Counted from the first letter of the stretch, positions 8,310-17,187 are shown. The stretch: DNA of 64,000 nt from Sphingomonas sp. IBVSS2 (GCF_002127225.1 NZ_NFUR01000005.1:331832-395831), one strand, 5' to 3'. The notes: a model not told the origin generated them from the letters alone. A program made the numbers and translations.

Positions 8310-8753
8310 ATGAGCGATTCCACGATGGACGCGATGCGCGCGTTCTGCACAGGCTATGTGCCGGCCGGGCTGGAAATGGCGGGGCTGGCCCGATGGTTTC
8401 TCTGGGCGGCACTTGCCGCAGGCCTGGTCGCGATGGTGCTCGAGACGATTGCGAAGGCGCGGGAGGCGCTGGCCGCCAATGCGGCCGACGGCGCGGCGGC
8501 GCCGCGCACCCTGACCCCGCTCAAGGAAGTATTCGAGGCGCTCAAGGGACTGGTCGAGGCGCTGGCCAAGGCGCCGATCTGGCTGGCGCTGTTCGCGGTG
8601 GGAATCGTCGTGTTCTGGGTTCCCGGCAGCGCCGTCTCCGGCGCCTGCGGATCCGAGGGGATCGAGAATTCCATGGCCAATGCCGGCATGGCCAACGAAG
8701 CGGCGCCCGCCGGCGAAGTCGCCGAAACCAACCGCAACGGAAAGGCCGAATGA
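8310..8753 (+). CDS. Membrane protein of unknown function, two TM segments
   Basis: The 147-residue product has hydrophobic segments at about residues 26-45 and 90-108. An amphipathic helix lies between them (PLKEVFEALKGLVEALAKAP), and the tail is acidic and Asn/Ala-rich (about 115-147) with one Cys (SGACGS). It has no recognised domain. It lies 32 bases downstream of the putative outer-membrane protein on the same strand, so the acyl-carrier-like gene, the barrel and this gene probably form one operon ending at the hairpin at 8819. Confidence 0.6.
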   Translation: MSDSTMDAMRAFCTGYVPAGLEMAGLARWFLWAALAAGLVAMVLETIAKAREALAANAADGAAAPRTLTPLKEVFEALKGLVEALAKAPIWLALFAVGIVVFWVPGSAVSGACGSEGIENSMANAGMANEAAPAGEVAETNRNGKAE

Positions 8754-8818
8754 CGCACGTCGTGCAGGCATGATCCGCCGCCCCGGCTCGCTTTCCTTCG
8801 CCGCTCTCGCGAAGGGGG

Positions 8819-8851
8819 GAGCGGTCCGCCCCTCGACCCGGCGGGCCGCTC
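8819..8851 (+). terminator. Hairpin, possible terminator
   Basis: GAGCGGTCCGCC at 8819-8830 pairs with GGCGGGCCGCTC at 8840-8851 (one G-U pair), with a 9-base loop. It lies about 65 bases after the stop of the 147-residue membrane protein. The following sequence (CTTGGCCTTCC) is only weakly U-rich, so termination is plausible but not certain. Confidence 0.45.
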
Positions 8852-8944
8852 CTTGGCCTTCCTTTCGCGAAGCTGCATATGCATTTCACATGCCGTTCAG
8901 CGGCGTGGGCGGAAGCTCGCGGCACGATACAGGAGGGCAGGGCG

Positions 8945-10450
8945 ATGCGGTTCGAGAGGATGATCCGGCTGACGATGCTGACCGGGGCGGCGCTCGCGCT
9001 GCCCGGCGCCGGCGTGGCGATGGCCGGGGCGGCGCCGGGCATGGGCCAGTCCGCACCGCAATCGGCCGACGACTATCAATGGATCGACCAGGCCGATGCG
9101 CTGTGGGACGCGATCGGCGACGCGCCGCCCGACTTCGCCTTCGCCTTCGAGGGGCAGGAACCCTGGGCCTGGCAGACGGCCGACGGCTATACGATCATCG
9201 TGGAGGATGCGGGCGCGGGTGGCATCCGCAGCTATTATTTCGCGCCGGGCGCGTCCGGGCCGTTCCTCGCGGTCGAGCCGGGGATGAGCTTTGCCTATGT
9301 GCGCGGGCGGCTCGCCATGGTCTATGACGCCGATGGCGAGGCGGCGCCCCGGGCCGAGTTCGGCGATTATGACGATGCGGCCGGCGACCTCTATGCGCGC
9401 GCCGTGCGGCTGCGCGAGGCGCTGGCGGGGCACGACTATCGCCCGGTCGATACCGATGCCTGGATCGATGCCAGCCCCTATCTGCTCAGCTTCATCCAGG
9501 TCTGGGACAGCGGCCGCAGCCGCTATCCGGGCTGGAACCGCTATCACGACCGCAGCGATGCCGCGGCCTGGCGCCGCCGCTTCGAGGCCGAGCAGCGCCG
9601 CCGCCGCGAGGCCGCCCAGCGCTTCCGCCACTGGCGCGAGGGCGGTTTCCAGGGCCCGCCGCCGGGCCGTTTCCACCCGCCGGGCCGCGGGCCGCATCAA
9701 CCGGGCCGGCCGGGGGCAGAGCGCCCGCCGCAGCCGGGCTGGGGCTGGTCGCGCCAGCCGGGTCGCCCCGGCGGGCCGGGGACCAATCCGCCGCCGCGCC
9801 CGGGCACGCCGAACATCGAGCCCGGCGGCCCTCCGGTGCCGGGCCGGCCGCCGATGACGCGCCCCTGGAACGGCGGGCCGGACGGCCCGCGCGCACCCGG
9901 CTGGCGGCGCGGCCGCCCCGAGATGCCGACACCGGGAGCTCCCGGCGCGGGGCCGGATACGGGCAATCCGCCGGGTTCCGGCCCGCGCCCGCCCCGGCCC
10001 GGCGGCGGCACCGGCTGGCAGCGCCCGACTCCACCGCCGCCGGTGGCGACGCCGTCGCCCGCGCCGGTCCCGCCGCCTGCCGGGGCGGAGAATCCGCCCG
10101 CGCCGCCGGCATGGTCGCGCCCGCCCCGGCCGGAGGGTGGCTGGAACCGCCCGCGCCCGCCCGCGGATGGAGACAATGCGACGCCCGCGCCGCCGCGTCC
10201 GGTCCGGCCGGAAGGGGGCTGGAACCGCCCGCGCCTGCCCGCGGCCGGGGAGGGCGCGGCACCCGCACCGCCGCGTCCGCCGCGGCCGGAAGGGGGCTGG
10301 CAGCGGCCCGCGGCGCCCGCACCCGGCAGCGCGCCGCCGCCTCGGCCAAGCTACACGCCGCCGCCGCGCCCCAGCGCGCCGCCACCGGCTCCGCATCCGG
10401 CTCCGTCACCACGCCCGCCCAAGATCACGTCCGAGGACATGCCGCACTAG
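8945..10450 (+). CDS. Secreted proline-rich repeat protein
   Basis: The ATG at 8945 follows AGGAGGG and starts a signal peptide (cleavage near residue 28). Residues ~35-190 form a globular domain without a name I can give (YQWIDQADALWDAIGD ... WDSGRSRYPGWNRYHD). An Arg-rich coiled segment (~195-225) follows, and then about 270 residues of Pro/Gly/Arg-rich disordered sequence. Near the C-terminus there are three tandem copies of a unit reading PxRPEGGWNRPR. The product is 501 residues. Such regions often cross or bind the cell wall, but no function is claimed. Its stop codon overlaps that of the convergent HExxH gene in CTAG. Confidence 0.7.
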   Translation: MRFERMIRLTMLTGAALALPGAGVAMAGAAPGMGQSAPQSADDYQWIDQADALWDAIGDAPPDFAFAFEGQEPWAWQTADGYTIIVEDAGAGGIRSYYFAPGASGPFLAVEPGMSFAYVRGRLAMVYDADGEAAPRAEFGDYDDAAGDLYARAVRLREALAGHDYRPVDTDAWIDASPYLLSFIQVWDSGRSRYPGWNRYHDRSDAAAWRRRFEAEQRRRREAAQRFRHWREGGFQGPPPGRFHPPGRGPHQPGRPGAERPPQPGWGWSRQPGRPGGPGTNPPPRPGTPNIEPGGPPVPGRPPMTRPWNGGPDGPRAPGWRRGRPEMPTPGAPGAGPDTGNPPGSGPRPPRPGGGTGWQRPTPPPPVATPSPAPVPPPAGAENPPAPPAWSRPPRPEGGWNRPRPPADGDNATPAPPRPVRPEGGWNRPRLPAAGEGAAPAPPRPPRPEGGWQRPAAPAPGSAPPPRPSYTPPPRPSAPPPAPHPAPSPRPPKITSEDMPH

Positions 10451-10908
10451 GCGGTGTGGAAGGGCAGCAGCGCCGCATAGCTGCTCAGCGGCGCGGCGCC
10501 GGGCAGCTCGACGCCGTGCCCGAGCAGGAACGCGTGGCGGACGATTTCCGCCTGCTGCTCGATGCCGTAGCGCAGGAAGGGACGGCCGGGCTCGAGCACA
10601 TAGCCATAGCGGCAGAAGGGATGGCGCCGTAGCGGCAGGAACAGGCCCTGCTGATGCTGCCAGACATGGACGAGCTCGTGGACGAACAGCCCCTGCAGCA
10701 CGAGGGGGGCGGCGGCGAAATCCTCGCGGTAGAGGCCCGAAGCGGGGTTGAAGTGGATCGTGCCGAGCGGCGCCATGGTGGTGTTACGCGGCTGGAAGAA
10801 CGCCCATTTGCGATTGGCGACGAAGGCGCGCGCCGGATCGAGCGCGTCGCCGAACACCGAGCGGGCGAGCTCGGCTTCGCCGGGGGTGAGCGGGCGGGAA
10901 GCAGGCAT
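10447..10908 (-). CDS. HExxH-type putative zinc protein
   Basis: The 153-residue product contains VHELVHVWQHQQ, an HExxH metalloprotease-type motif at about residues 77-81, within a fold resembling DUF4157/Vgr-related proteins. A downstream EQQAEIVRHAF could supply a third ligand. No signal peptide is seen. The ATG at 10908 gives MPASRPLTPGE; the much longer frame upstream is antisense to the ABC-F gene. It converges with the proline-rich gene and diverges from the ABC-F gene. Peptidase activity is possible but not shown, and many small members of this group are uncharacterised. Confidence 0.65.
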   Translation of the reverse strand: MPASRPLTPGEAELARSVFGDALDPARAFVANRKWAFFQPRNTTMAPLGTIHFNPASGLYREDFAAAPLVLQGLFVHELVHVWQHQQGLFLPLRRHPFCRYGYVLEPGRPFLRYGIEQQAEIVRHAFLLGHGVELPGAAPLSSYAALLPFHTA

Positions 10909-10998
10909 GCGCCCTAGATGGCGCGGGCGGACGGGCTTGTCATCCGCGCGCCGGCCCGCCAGATAGCGCCTTCCCGAATTCCCAAGGAGTGAGCCGCC

Positions 10999-11103
10999 AT
11001 GCGCCAGGAACCGATCGTCGTTCGCCCGATCGTCTCGTCCTGCCCGCAGGTGCCGCATGTCTTGCTTCGTAACTCTGGATTCGCTTTCCGCCGCCACGCC
11101 TGA
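10999..11103 (+). CDS. Leader ORF overlapping the ABC-F start, 34 codons
   Basis: An ATG at 10999 lies 8 bases after a perfect AAGGAG and opens a 34-codon frame that ends at 11103, 47 bases inside the ABC-F gene, in a different frame. The ABC-F start itself (11057) has only a weak GCAGGTG upstream. The peptide begins [12 protein letters not shown] and has no recognised similarity. Overlapping leader ORFs control translation or transcription of several antibiotic-resistance ABC-F genes by ribosome stalling. Whether that happens here is inference. Confidence 0.4.
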   Translation: MRQEPIVVRPIVSSCPQVPHVLLRNSGFAFRRHA

Positions 11104-12634
11104 GGGCGGCCGGCTCTTCGACGGCCTTACGCTGGCGCTCGGGCGGGAACGCACCGGGCTGGCGGGGCGCAACGGCTCGGGCAAATCGACCTTGCTGCGC
11201 ATCGTCGCGGGCGAAATGCCGCCCGTGGCGGGGGACGTCACGCGTGCCGGCAGCATCGGCGTGCTTCGCCAGGACTGGCCGGGCGGCTGGCGCGTCGACG
11301 AAGTGCTCGGCGTGCGCGCGGAGCTGGCCCGGCTGGCCCGGGTGCTGGCTGGCAAGGGGAGCGCGGAGGACCTTGCCGAGGCCGACTGGACATTGGAGGA
11401 GCGCGTGGCCGCGGCGCTTGGCGAGGCCGGGCTGGACGCGATGGCGGTCGACCGGCGCGTGGCGACGCTTTCGGGCGGCGAGCGAACGCGGGCGGGGATC
11501 GCGCGCCTGCGCCTCGACGCGCCCGATCTGCTGCTGCTCGACGAGCCGACCAACAATCTCGATGCCGCGGGCCGCGCGGCGGTGGCGGCGCTGGTGGATG
11601 GATGGCGCGGCGGGGTGCTGGTCGCCAGCCATGACCGCGAACTGCTCGAGCATATGGACCGGATCGTCGAACTGACGCCGCTCGGCGCGCGCGTGTTCGG
11701 CGGCGGATGGTCGGCCTTTGCGGCCGCGCGGGCGGCGGAGCGGGCGCGGGCCGTGACCGAAGTGGAGCGGGCGGGCGACCTGTTGCGCGGCGCGGAGGCG
11801 GGGGCGCAGCAGGCGCGGGAGCGCCAGGCGCGGCGCGACCGGGCCGGTCGCGCCTATGCCGCGAGCGGATCGGCGCCGAAGATCCTGCTCGGGCGGCAGA
11901 AGGAGCGGGCGGAGAATTCGGCCGGGCGCGGGGCGGGCCTGGGCGAGCGGCTGGTGGGCGCTGCGGCGGAGCGGCTGGCGGCGGCACGGGCCGGGGTGGA
12001 AGTGGTGACGCCGCTGGTCATCGACTTGCCTGCCATCGGCCTGCCGGCGAACCGGCGATTGCTGGCGTTCGAGGACGCGGCGCTGGTGCGCGCGGGCCGG
12101 GTGTTCGGGCCATGGCGCTTCGAGATCACCGGGCCGGAACGCGTGGCGGTGACCGGCCCCAACGGTGCGGGCAAGACGAGCCTGCTCGGGATGGCGGCGG
12201 GCGCGTTGGCGCCGGATCGCGGCACGGTGCGGCGGGCCGAGGGGCGGGTGGCGATGCTCGACCAGCATGTCGGGCTGCTGGAGCCGGGGGCGTCTGTGCT
12301 CGACAATTTCCGGAGACTGCATCCGGGTGCTACCGAGCGCGAGGCCCATGCCGCCTGCGCGCGCTTCGCGTTCCGCAACCGGGATGCGCTGAAGCATGCG
12401 GGCGATCTCAGCGGTGGCGAGAGGCTGCGCGCGGGGCTGGCCTGTGTCCTCGGCGGCGTGACGGTGCCGCAATTGCTGCTGCTCGACGAGCCGACCAACC
12501 ATCTCGACATGGAATCGATCGAGGTGCTGGAGGCGGCGCTGGCCGGCTTTGACGGCGCGCTGCTGGTGGTCAGCCACGACCGCGCGTTCCTGGAGGCGAT
12601 CGGGGTGGCGCGGGAGATCGCGGTGGGATGTTGA
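11057..12634 (+). CDS. ABC-F family ATPase
   Basis: The 525-residue product has two ABC ATPase domains in tandem and no membrane segment, which defines ABC-F ribosome-associated ATPases. Visible motifs are GRNGSGKST (about residue 37), [22 protein letters not shown] and SHD in the first domain, and [19 protein letters not shown] and [12 protein letters not shown] in the second. The linker between them (~220-290) is Arg/Ala-rich and helical. ABC-F proteins bind the ribosomal E site and either assist translation or protect from antibiotics; which applies here cannot be read from the sequence. The short leader ORF with a strong ribosome-binding site leaves the resistance option open. Confidence 0.9.
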   Translation: MSCFVTLDSLSAATPEGGRLFDGLTLALGRERTGLAGRNGSGKSTLLRIVAGEMPPVAGDVTRAGSIGVLRQDWPGGWRVDEVLGVRAELARLARVLAGKGSAEDLAEADWTLEERVAAALGEAGLDAMAVDRRVATLSGGERTRAGIARLRLDAPDLLLLDEPTNNLDAAGRAAVAALVDGWRGGVLVASHDRELLEHMDRIVELTPLGARVFGGGWSAFAAARAAERARAVTEVERAGDLLRGAEAGAQQARERQARRDRAGRAYAASGSAPKILLGRQKERAENSAGRGAGLGERLVGAAAERLAAARAGVEVVTPLVIDLPAIGLPANRRLLAFEDAALVRAGRVFGPWRFEITGPERVAVTGPNGAGKTSLLGMAAGALAPDRGTVRRAEGRVAMLDQHVGLLEPGASVLDNFRRLHPGATEREAHAACARFAFRNRDALKHAGDLSGGERLRAGLACVLGGVTVPQLLLLDEPTNHLDMESIEVLEAALAGFDGALLVVSHDRAFLEAIGVAREIAVGC

Positions 12635-12665
12635 CGAGGCAGGCGTGCCGCGCCAGCATCGATGG

Positions 12666-12908
12666 ATGCAGGAGCCGTCAAAGCGCGTTAGCCTAGGCCT
12701 GATCTATGGCTGTTGGGTGGGTGGCGTGCTCGGCACGATCATGGGGATCGGCTGCTGGCTGATCCTGCTCGGCGGCGGCAGGGTCTATTACAAGAACGCC
12801 CACCGGTATCTGTCGCTCGGCGAGAGCGCCCTGCAAGCGACGGGCATCCTGGCGCTGGGCCTTGGGCTGCTATGGGTTGCCGTGAAGATCACGCGGCCCG
12901 CGAAATAG
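12666..12908 (+). CDS. Small membrane protein, two TM segments
   Basis: The 80-residue product has two hydrophobic helices, at about residues 9-33 (LGLIYGCWVGGVLGTIMGIG) and 53-73 (ATGILALGLGLLWVAVKI), joined by a short loop. No family is recognised. It starts about 30 bases downstream of the ABC-F gene and may share its transcript. The ATG at 12666 is chosen as the first that gives a short cytoplasmic N-terminus (MQEPSKR); an ATG 4 bases earlier is out of frame. Confidence 0.5.
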   Translation: MQEPSKRVSLGLIYGCWVGGVLGTIMGIGCWLILLGGGRVYYKNAHRYLSLGESALQATGILALGLGLLWVAVKITRPAK

Positions 12909-12948
12909 GGCTTCCGATCGCCGGGGCGCATGGTCCGGATCGCCCTTC

Positions 12949-13488
12949 TCAGCCTTGCAATGGCGGCTCGCCCAGATCCTCGTGCACCATGTCGATCTCG
13001 CGCACGCCGCGGGTGCGGCGGGCGGTGTTGACCAGGTCGCGCAGCTTCTCGCGGCGGGCCCGGGCGCGGGCGACGTCGCGGATCACCAGCGGCGCCTCGC
13101 GCGTGGTCTCGTCCGACGAGGCGATGCTGATCGTGCCGATGTCCGCCAGCTGGTTGACGATCGTGAAGTCGATGCGGACGTCCTTCACCCGGTAGAGCTC
13201 GATCTCGTCGATCGACTTCCGGAGAATGCCCTTGTGGAGGATCAGCCGGTCCTCGGTGACTTCATAGGCGATGCCGAGATTCTCGAACCATTTGAGGACC
13301 AGCACCACGATCGCGACGACGAGCAGCAGCGGCGCGACCCAGGCGGCACCGGCCAGCATGCCCTGGGCGAGGAAATAGAAGGTGCCGACCAGCCCGAGCA
13401 GGAAGAGGAAGCAGGTGCCCCAGCCGGCGAGCGTGCCGATCAGCCAGCCGAGCGTGGAGGAACGGAAACGATCCAGGACTTGCGGCAT
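12949..13488 (-). CDS. Bacterial PH-domain membrane protein
   Basis: The 179-residue protein has two transmembrane helices (about residues 14-38 and 48-68) followed by a bacterial PH (YdbS/YdbT-like, bPH2) domain. The domain shows the typical YEVTEDRLILHKGIL, then RKSIDEIELYRVKDVRI and a last strand IGTISIASSD. Members are membrane-associated proteins of largely unknown role. A charged C-terminal helix (ARARREKLRDLVN) follows the domain. It converges with the small membrane gene at 12666 and probably has its own promoter. Confidence 0.82.
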   Translation of the reverse strand: MPQVLDRFRSSTLGWLIGTLAGWGTCFLFLLGLVGTFYFLAQGMLAGAAWVAPLLLVVAIVVLVLKWFENLGIAYEVTEDRLILHKGILRKSIDEIELYRVKDVRIDFTIVNQLADIGTISIASSDETTREAPLVIRDVARARARREKLRDLVNTARRTRGVREIDMVHEDLGEPPLQG

Positions 13489-13561
13489 GCGTGCGGGCCT
13501 TTCCTGCGGTGTTGGCCGGGGAAGATAGCGGATGGCGCCGCCACATCAACTCGGGGGAAGC

Positions 13562-14275
13562 TCAGCTTGTATATTTGTCGCAGGTCGAGCGCGTGGCGGC
13601 GGGGACGGGATTGAAGAGCTGCGAGAAGTCGCGCCGGTCGCGCACGATGAAGGAGGCGACATAATGGAGCCTGGCCGGGCCCATGAAGCTGGAGCCGAAC
13701 AGGCGCTGATAATCGTAGTTCACTTCGACGAAGATCAGCCCCGAGCCGCTCGGCGCGGTGACGACCGCGCCCGGATCGCCCATGCCGGCGCTGGCGGTGC
13801 CGGCATTCGCCTGGGTCGCGTCGGTGCCGGCGGCCGCGCTGGTGGTGCCGTAGCTCGAATCATAGCCGGTCCCGCTCCTGAGCCCGAAGCAGCGCTGCCA
13901 GTGGATGCGCTGCACCGGCGCGGTGTCGTAGCTCTGCTGGACATATTCGAGGCTGGAGAGCGTCACCCGGCCATTGGCGCCGATCCCCAGCGCGCTGCCC
14001 TGGAGGCGCGCGGCCTGCAGCGCGTTGTTGATGTCCAGCTCGCGCAGCTGGACGGTGGAGGCCGTGCTCATCAGGCCCATGCGCGAGCCATTGTCGGCCA
14101 GGCTCGCGGTGAGCTGGCTGACCCGCAGATTGGCGAGCGCGAGGTTCGCGGTCTCGACCCCGTAGCAGCCGAGCACGAGCACGACGGGCAGGGCGAGCGC
14201 GAATTCGAGCATCGCCAGCCCCGACCTGGCGGCGGCGAAGCGGCGGAGCGGTGCCGGGACGCGATGCCGGCTCAT
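13562..14275 (-). CDS. TadE/TadF-like pseudopilin, third gene of trio
   Basis: The 237-residue product starts with a short basic segment and a TadE-type N-terminus (FAAARSGLAMLEFALALPVVLVL), with Glu 5 residues after Gly as in pseudopilins. One N-terminal membrane helix is followed by a long extracytoplasmic part with two cysteines (QRCFGL and STCDKY). TadE-like proteins are processed by prepilin peptidases and assist Tad/Flp pilus assembly. Its ATG overlaps the TGA of the previous gene (ATGA). None of the other Tad secretion genes (tadA, tadB, rcpA, flp) is nearby. Confidence 0.78.
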   Translation of the reverse strand: MSRHRVPAPLRRFAAARSGLAMLEFALALPVVLVLGCYGVETANLALANLRVSQLTASLADNGSRMGLMSTASTVQLRELDINNALQAARLQGSALGIGANGRVTLSSLEYVQQSYDTAPVQRIHWQRCFGLRSGTGYDSSYGTTSAAAGTDATQANAGTASAGMGDPGAVVTAPSGSGLIFVEVNYDYQRLFGSSFMGPARLHYVASFIVRDRRDFSQLFNPVPAATRSTCDKYTS

Positions 14276-14865
14276 GTGCAGATCGTCGCCGGCGAGGGGA
14301 TGTTCTGGGTGGCGTAGGGCTGGTTCATCAGCGTGGTGGTGGCGCTGAGCGTTGCGGTGCCCGGCCAGCCGAACAGGCGCGTGACCGGGAACAGGCGGCC
14401 ATAGGTGATCGCGGCGGTGTAGACGGTGACGTCGTTCGGCCCGCCCTGGCCCGCGCGCCCGGCATCGGCGTCCCATTGGCCGTTGCCGTTGATATCGGTG
14501 TAGCATTCGCCGGGGTCGCGCACGCCGTTGCCGTTGGTGTCGACGAACGGCTCCGGGGCGACGGCGCTGAAGCTGGTATAGCTGCGCCGGGTGGGAGAGC
14601 CGGCGGCGAAGGCGGCGCCCGGCGCCACCGCCTGGACCTGGGCCAGCACGCGCGCATCGATCGAGGCGGGAGTGGCCCCCTGGATACCGCTGTCGCGCCC
14701 TGCCTTCTGCACCGCGCCGGTGATCACCGACTGGACATAGGCCTGATAGCCCAGCTCCATCATGCCCATCATCAGCACCAGCATCACCGGCAGCACGAAG
14801 GCGAACTCCACCACCGTGACGCCGCGCCGGTCGCGAAGGAGGCGGACGAGGCCGTGCCGGCTCAT
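14272..14865 (-). CDS. TadE-like pseudopilin, second gene of trio
   Basis: The 197-residue product has the canonical N-terminus RRGVTVVEFAFVLPVMLVLM, with Gly-x4-Glu and one membrane helix. The exported part carries a DTNGNGVRDPGE / DINGNGQWDAD pair. These two Asp/Asn-rich, calcium-loop-like stretches (dockerin/thrombospondin type 3 style) are unusual in a TadE protein. It overlaps both neighbours by 4 bases (ATGA), so the three genes are translationally coupled. It probably lies in the inner membrane and helps to build or anchor an extracellular fibre. Confidence 0.8.
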   Translation of the reverse strand: MSRHGLVRLLRDRRGVTVVEFAFVLPVMLVLMMGMMELGYQAYVQSVITGAVQKAGRDSGIQGATPASIDARVLAQVQAVAPGAAFAAGSPTRRSYTSFSAVAPEPFVDTNGNGVRDPGECYTDINGNGQWDADAGRAGQGGPNDVTVYTAAITYGRLFPVTRLFGWPGTATLSATTTLMNQPYATQNIPSPATICT

Positions 14866-16622
14866 TGCGAGACCCGCAGCATCGCCACCTGCTTGGCGAT
14901 GGTGGCGAAGGCAGTGGACAGGCCGGCGCCGGTGGTGGTGGCGAGCGCCTGGTTGGTGGTGGTGGCGCAGGACTGCATCTGGGTGGTCGCGCTCGAATCG
15001 ATCGTCACCGTCCAGATCTGGATGTTGCGCGCCTTGGCCGCGGCGCATTCCGCGAGGAAGCGGGCGTTGTGATAGGCCTTCAGATTGGTGAAGTCGCCGC
15101 CGCTCACCCGCCGGTCGTAATATTCGTTGCCGTACATGCCGTAGATCGACGTGCTGGGAGCCATGTCGCCATCGGTGAGGAACACGATCACCCGGTTGGG
15201 CGCCTGGCGCGCGGGCCAGGGCGCGGTGTCCGCCGCGAAGATGCCGGTGGGCGAAAGCAGCCGCGTGCCCCAGATCATGCCGGTGTCGTGATAGGTGCCG
15301 CCGATCGGCCGGAAATCGCTGGCGTTGACATAGTTGGACACCTGGGTCCGCGTCATCACCGCCAGGCGCGAGACCGGCTTGCCGCAGGAGACATAGCCGA
15401 GCTGGTAATAGGACGCGGTGCCGATGTTCGGGCTGCCGCTGCTGTCGCCGGTCGAAGTGGCGGTGGCGGTGCTCGAATAATTGTTGCGGGCATAGAAGAG
15501 CTCGGGCCACATCGGTTTCCACTGGGTGTCGATGTTCGAATTGGGCACGAGATCGGGATCGAGATCGGGCGGCAGCGTCGAGGTGTTGAAGCTCGTGGTG
15601 CCGGCGGTGGTGGCGCGCTCCTCGATGCAGCCGGTCCAGCGATTGGTGGCGCCGGTGGTCTTGCTGGGATCGGTGACCGTGCTGCCGGCGACGAAGCTGC
15701 GCACGTCGAAATTGAGCTGCTGGTACTTCCAGATCGGGATGCCGAGCAGGTTCCCGGTCTGGCTGCGCGATTCATAGTTCCACTGCGTGTTCGCGCTGCC
15801 CGTGCCGCCCACCATATAGGCGGGGGACAGCGCGACGATCGCCTTCCCGGCGTTCACGGTGGAAGTGTAGGTGACGAAGCCGTAGCGGATATGGGTGGAG
15901 GGATCCGCGGCGGCGGCGAGCGTGTCGTAGAAGTTCAGCACCGCCGAGCGCAGCGCCGAGATGCGTGAGCCGCTCTTCTCCGGCACGTAATAGGCGGTGC
16001 TGCCCGGATAGCCGGCGACGCTGTCATTGCCGCTGCCCGCGCCGTCGGCGGGGCGGGTGTAGGTGGTGGTGCCGGCCGAACCGACATAGTTGTTGCACGT
16101 GCTGTCGTCGTCCTGCGGCAGGCAGGCCATCGAGCCCGTCGTGTCGAGCACGAAGATCACGTCGGTGTCGCCGACGTCGTAGCTCGCCTGGCAGGTGACG
16201 TTGATCGTCTGGCTCGGCACGCCGAACATCGACAGGATCGTCATCGGCACCACTGCCTGGGCAGTGCCGGCGACCTGGGCGTCCGAGGTCTTGCTGGGCG
16301 TGAAGCTGGCGGTGCTGGTCTTGAACCAGCCGGTGCGGAAATTGTTGGTGAAGAAGGTCTGGGCCTGGGCAGTCGCGGTCGCGTCCAGCGTGGTGTTGCC
16401 GGCCGAGGTGTCGGTCATGAACTTGCGGCCGGCCAGGACGCCCGCATCGCACGCCTGCTGCAGCCGCGTCTTGACGACGTACATGCGGGCGGAGTCGATC
16501 GCGCAGCCGCAAAAGGCGGCAAGCGGGATGAGCGCGGCCGCCATCATCGCCAGGGTATTGCCGCGGCGGTCCCGCGCGAGACGCGCCAAGAACCCCGCGG
16601 GACGTTGCCGATCCTGCACCAC
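14862..16622 (-). CDS. TadG-like protein with von Willebrand A domain
   Basis: The product has a short basic N-terminus, a membrane helix with the Flp/TadG signature (RRGNTLAMMAAALIPLAAF) and a large exported part. The exported part holds a VWA domain with an intact MIDAS start (DTTGSM) and a later LTDGDM. VWA-bearing TadG proteins are thought to sit at the envelope and bind partners through metal. I choose the GTG at 16622, which follows GGAG by 6 bases; longer frames begin with TTG. The resulting length is 586 residues. It is first in an overlapping three-gene unit; an AT-richer stretch at 16650-16690 may hold the promoter. Confidence 0.82.
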   Translation of the reverse strand: MVQDRQRPAGFLARLARDRRGNTLAMMAAALIPLAAFCGCAIDSARMYVVKTRLQQACDAGVLAGRKFMTDTSAGNTTLDATATAQAQTFFTNNFRTGWFKTSTASFTPSKTSDAQVAGTAQAVVPMTILSMFGVPSQTINVTCQASYDVGDTDVIFVLDTTGSMACLPQDDDSTCNNYVGSAGTTTYTRPADGAGSGNDSVAGYPGSTAYYVPEKSGSRISALRSAVLNFYDTLAAAADPSTHIRYGFVTYTSTVNAGKAIVALSPAYMVGGTGSANTQWNYESRSQTGNLLGIPIWKYQQLNFDVRSFVAGSTVTDPSKTTGATNRWTGCIEERATTAGTTSFNTSTLPPDLDPDLVPNSNIDTQWKPMWPELFYARNNYSSTATATSTGDSSGSPNIGTASYYQLGYVSCGKPVSRLAVMTRTQVSNYVNASDFRPIGGTYHDTGMIWGTRLLSPTGIFAADTAPWPARQAPNRVIVFLTDGDMAPSTSIYGMYGNEYYDRRVSGGDFTNLKAYHNARFLAECAAAKARNIQIWTVTIDSSATTQMQSCATTTNQALATTTGAGLSTAFATIAKQVAMLRVSQ

Positions 16623-16746
16623 GATACGCTCCGCACCGGGACCTGCTAAGGTCCACAATATGGAGCATTTTTTCTTCCGAAACTGAAAAAGAGATGGTTT
16701 CCGGCGGGGTAGGGAATTCTCCTCCGGGGGTTTCTACGGAGGCGGC

Positions 16747-17187
16747 CTAGCTCCCCGGCGCCGGATCGCCCGCGCCGACGACCTTCGCGTCGAGCTGGAG
16801 CGTCTTGCCGCTGGCGAAGGACAGCTGGAGCGGGACCGTCTGGCCGGGCTTCACCGCCGGCCCGATCGAGAAGAGCATGACGTGACGGCCGCCCGGCGCG
16901 AAGGCGAGCTTGCCGCCGGCGGGGACGGCGACGTCCTTGAGCGGGGCCATCGACATCATGCCATGCTCGCCCTTCATGTTCTCGTGCAGCTCGGCCTTCA
17001 GCGCGGCGCGCGAGGAGACGGCGAGCAGCGTGTCGGCGGTCGCGCCGCCCTGCACGGTGAAATAGGCCGCGCCCGGCTGGCCGGCGACGGCGGGCAGCCG
17101 GACCCAGGCGTTGTCGGCGGAAAGCGTGCCCGCGGGCGTGCAGGCGGAAAGTGCCGCCACCGTAACGATCATCGAGAAACGCCGCAT
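16747..17187 (-). CDS. PCu(A)C periplasmic copper chaperone
   Basis: The 146-residue product has a lipoprotein-type signal (ALSACTPA, Cys near residue 16) and the PCu(A)C domain. The copper ligands fit H-x-N-M (LHENMKGEHGMMSM) and, about 20 residues later, the GRHVML segment. PCu(A)C proteins deliver Cu(I) to the CuA or CuB centre of cytochrome oxidase in the periplasm. The start at 17187 begins the signal peptide; an ATG five codons upstream is also possible. It diverges from dnaK, and no Sco gene is adjacent. Confidence 0.85.
   Translation of the reverse strand: MRRFSMIVTVAALSACTPAGTLSADNAWVRLPAVAGQPGAAYFTVQGGATADTLLAVSSRAALKAELHENMKGEHGMMSMAPLKDVAVPAGGKLAFAPGGRHVMLFSIGPAVKPGQTVPLQLSFASGKTLQLDAKVVGAGDPAPGS

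Noticed and set aside
10940..12577. 545-codon antisense frame over the ABC-F gene
   Set aside because: The plus-strand frame has two full ABC ATPase domains, while the antisense product is Arg/His/Pro-rich with no motif.
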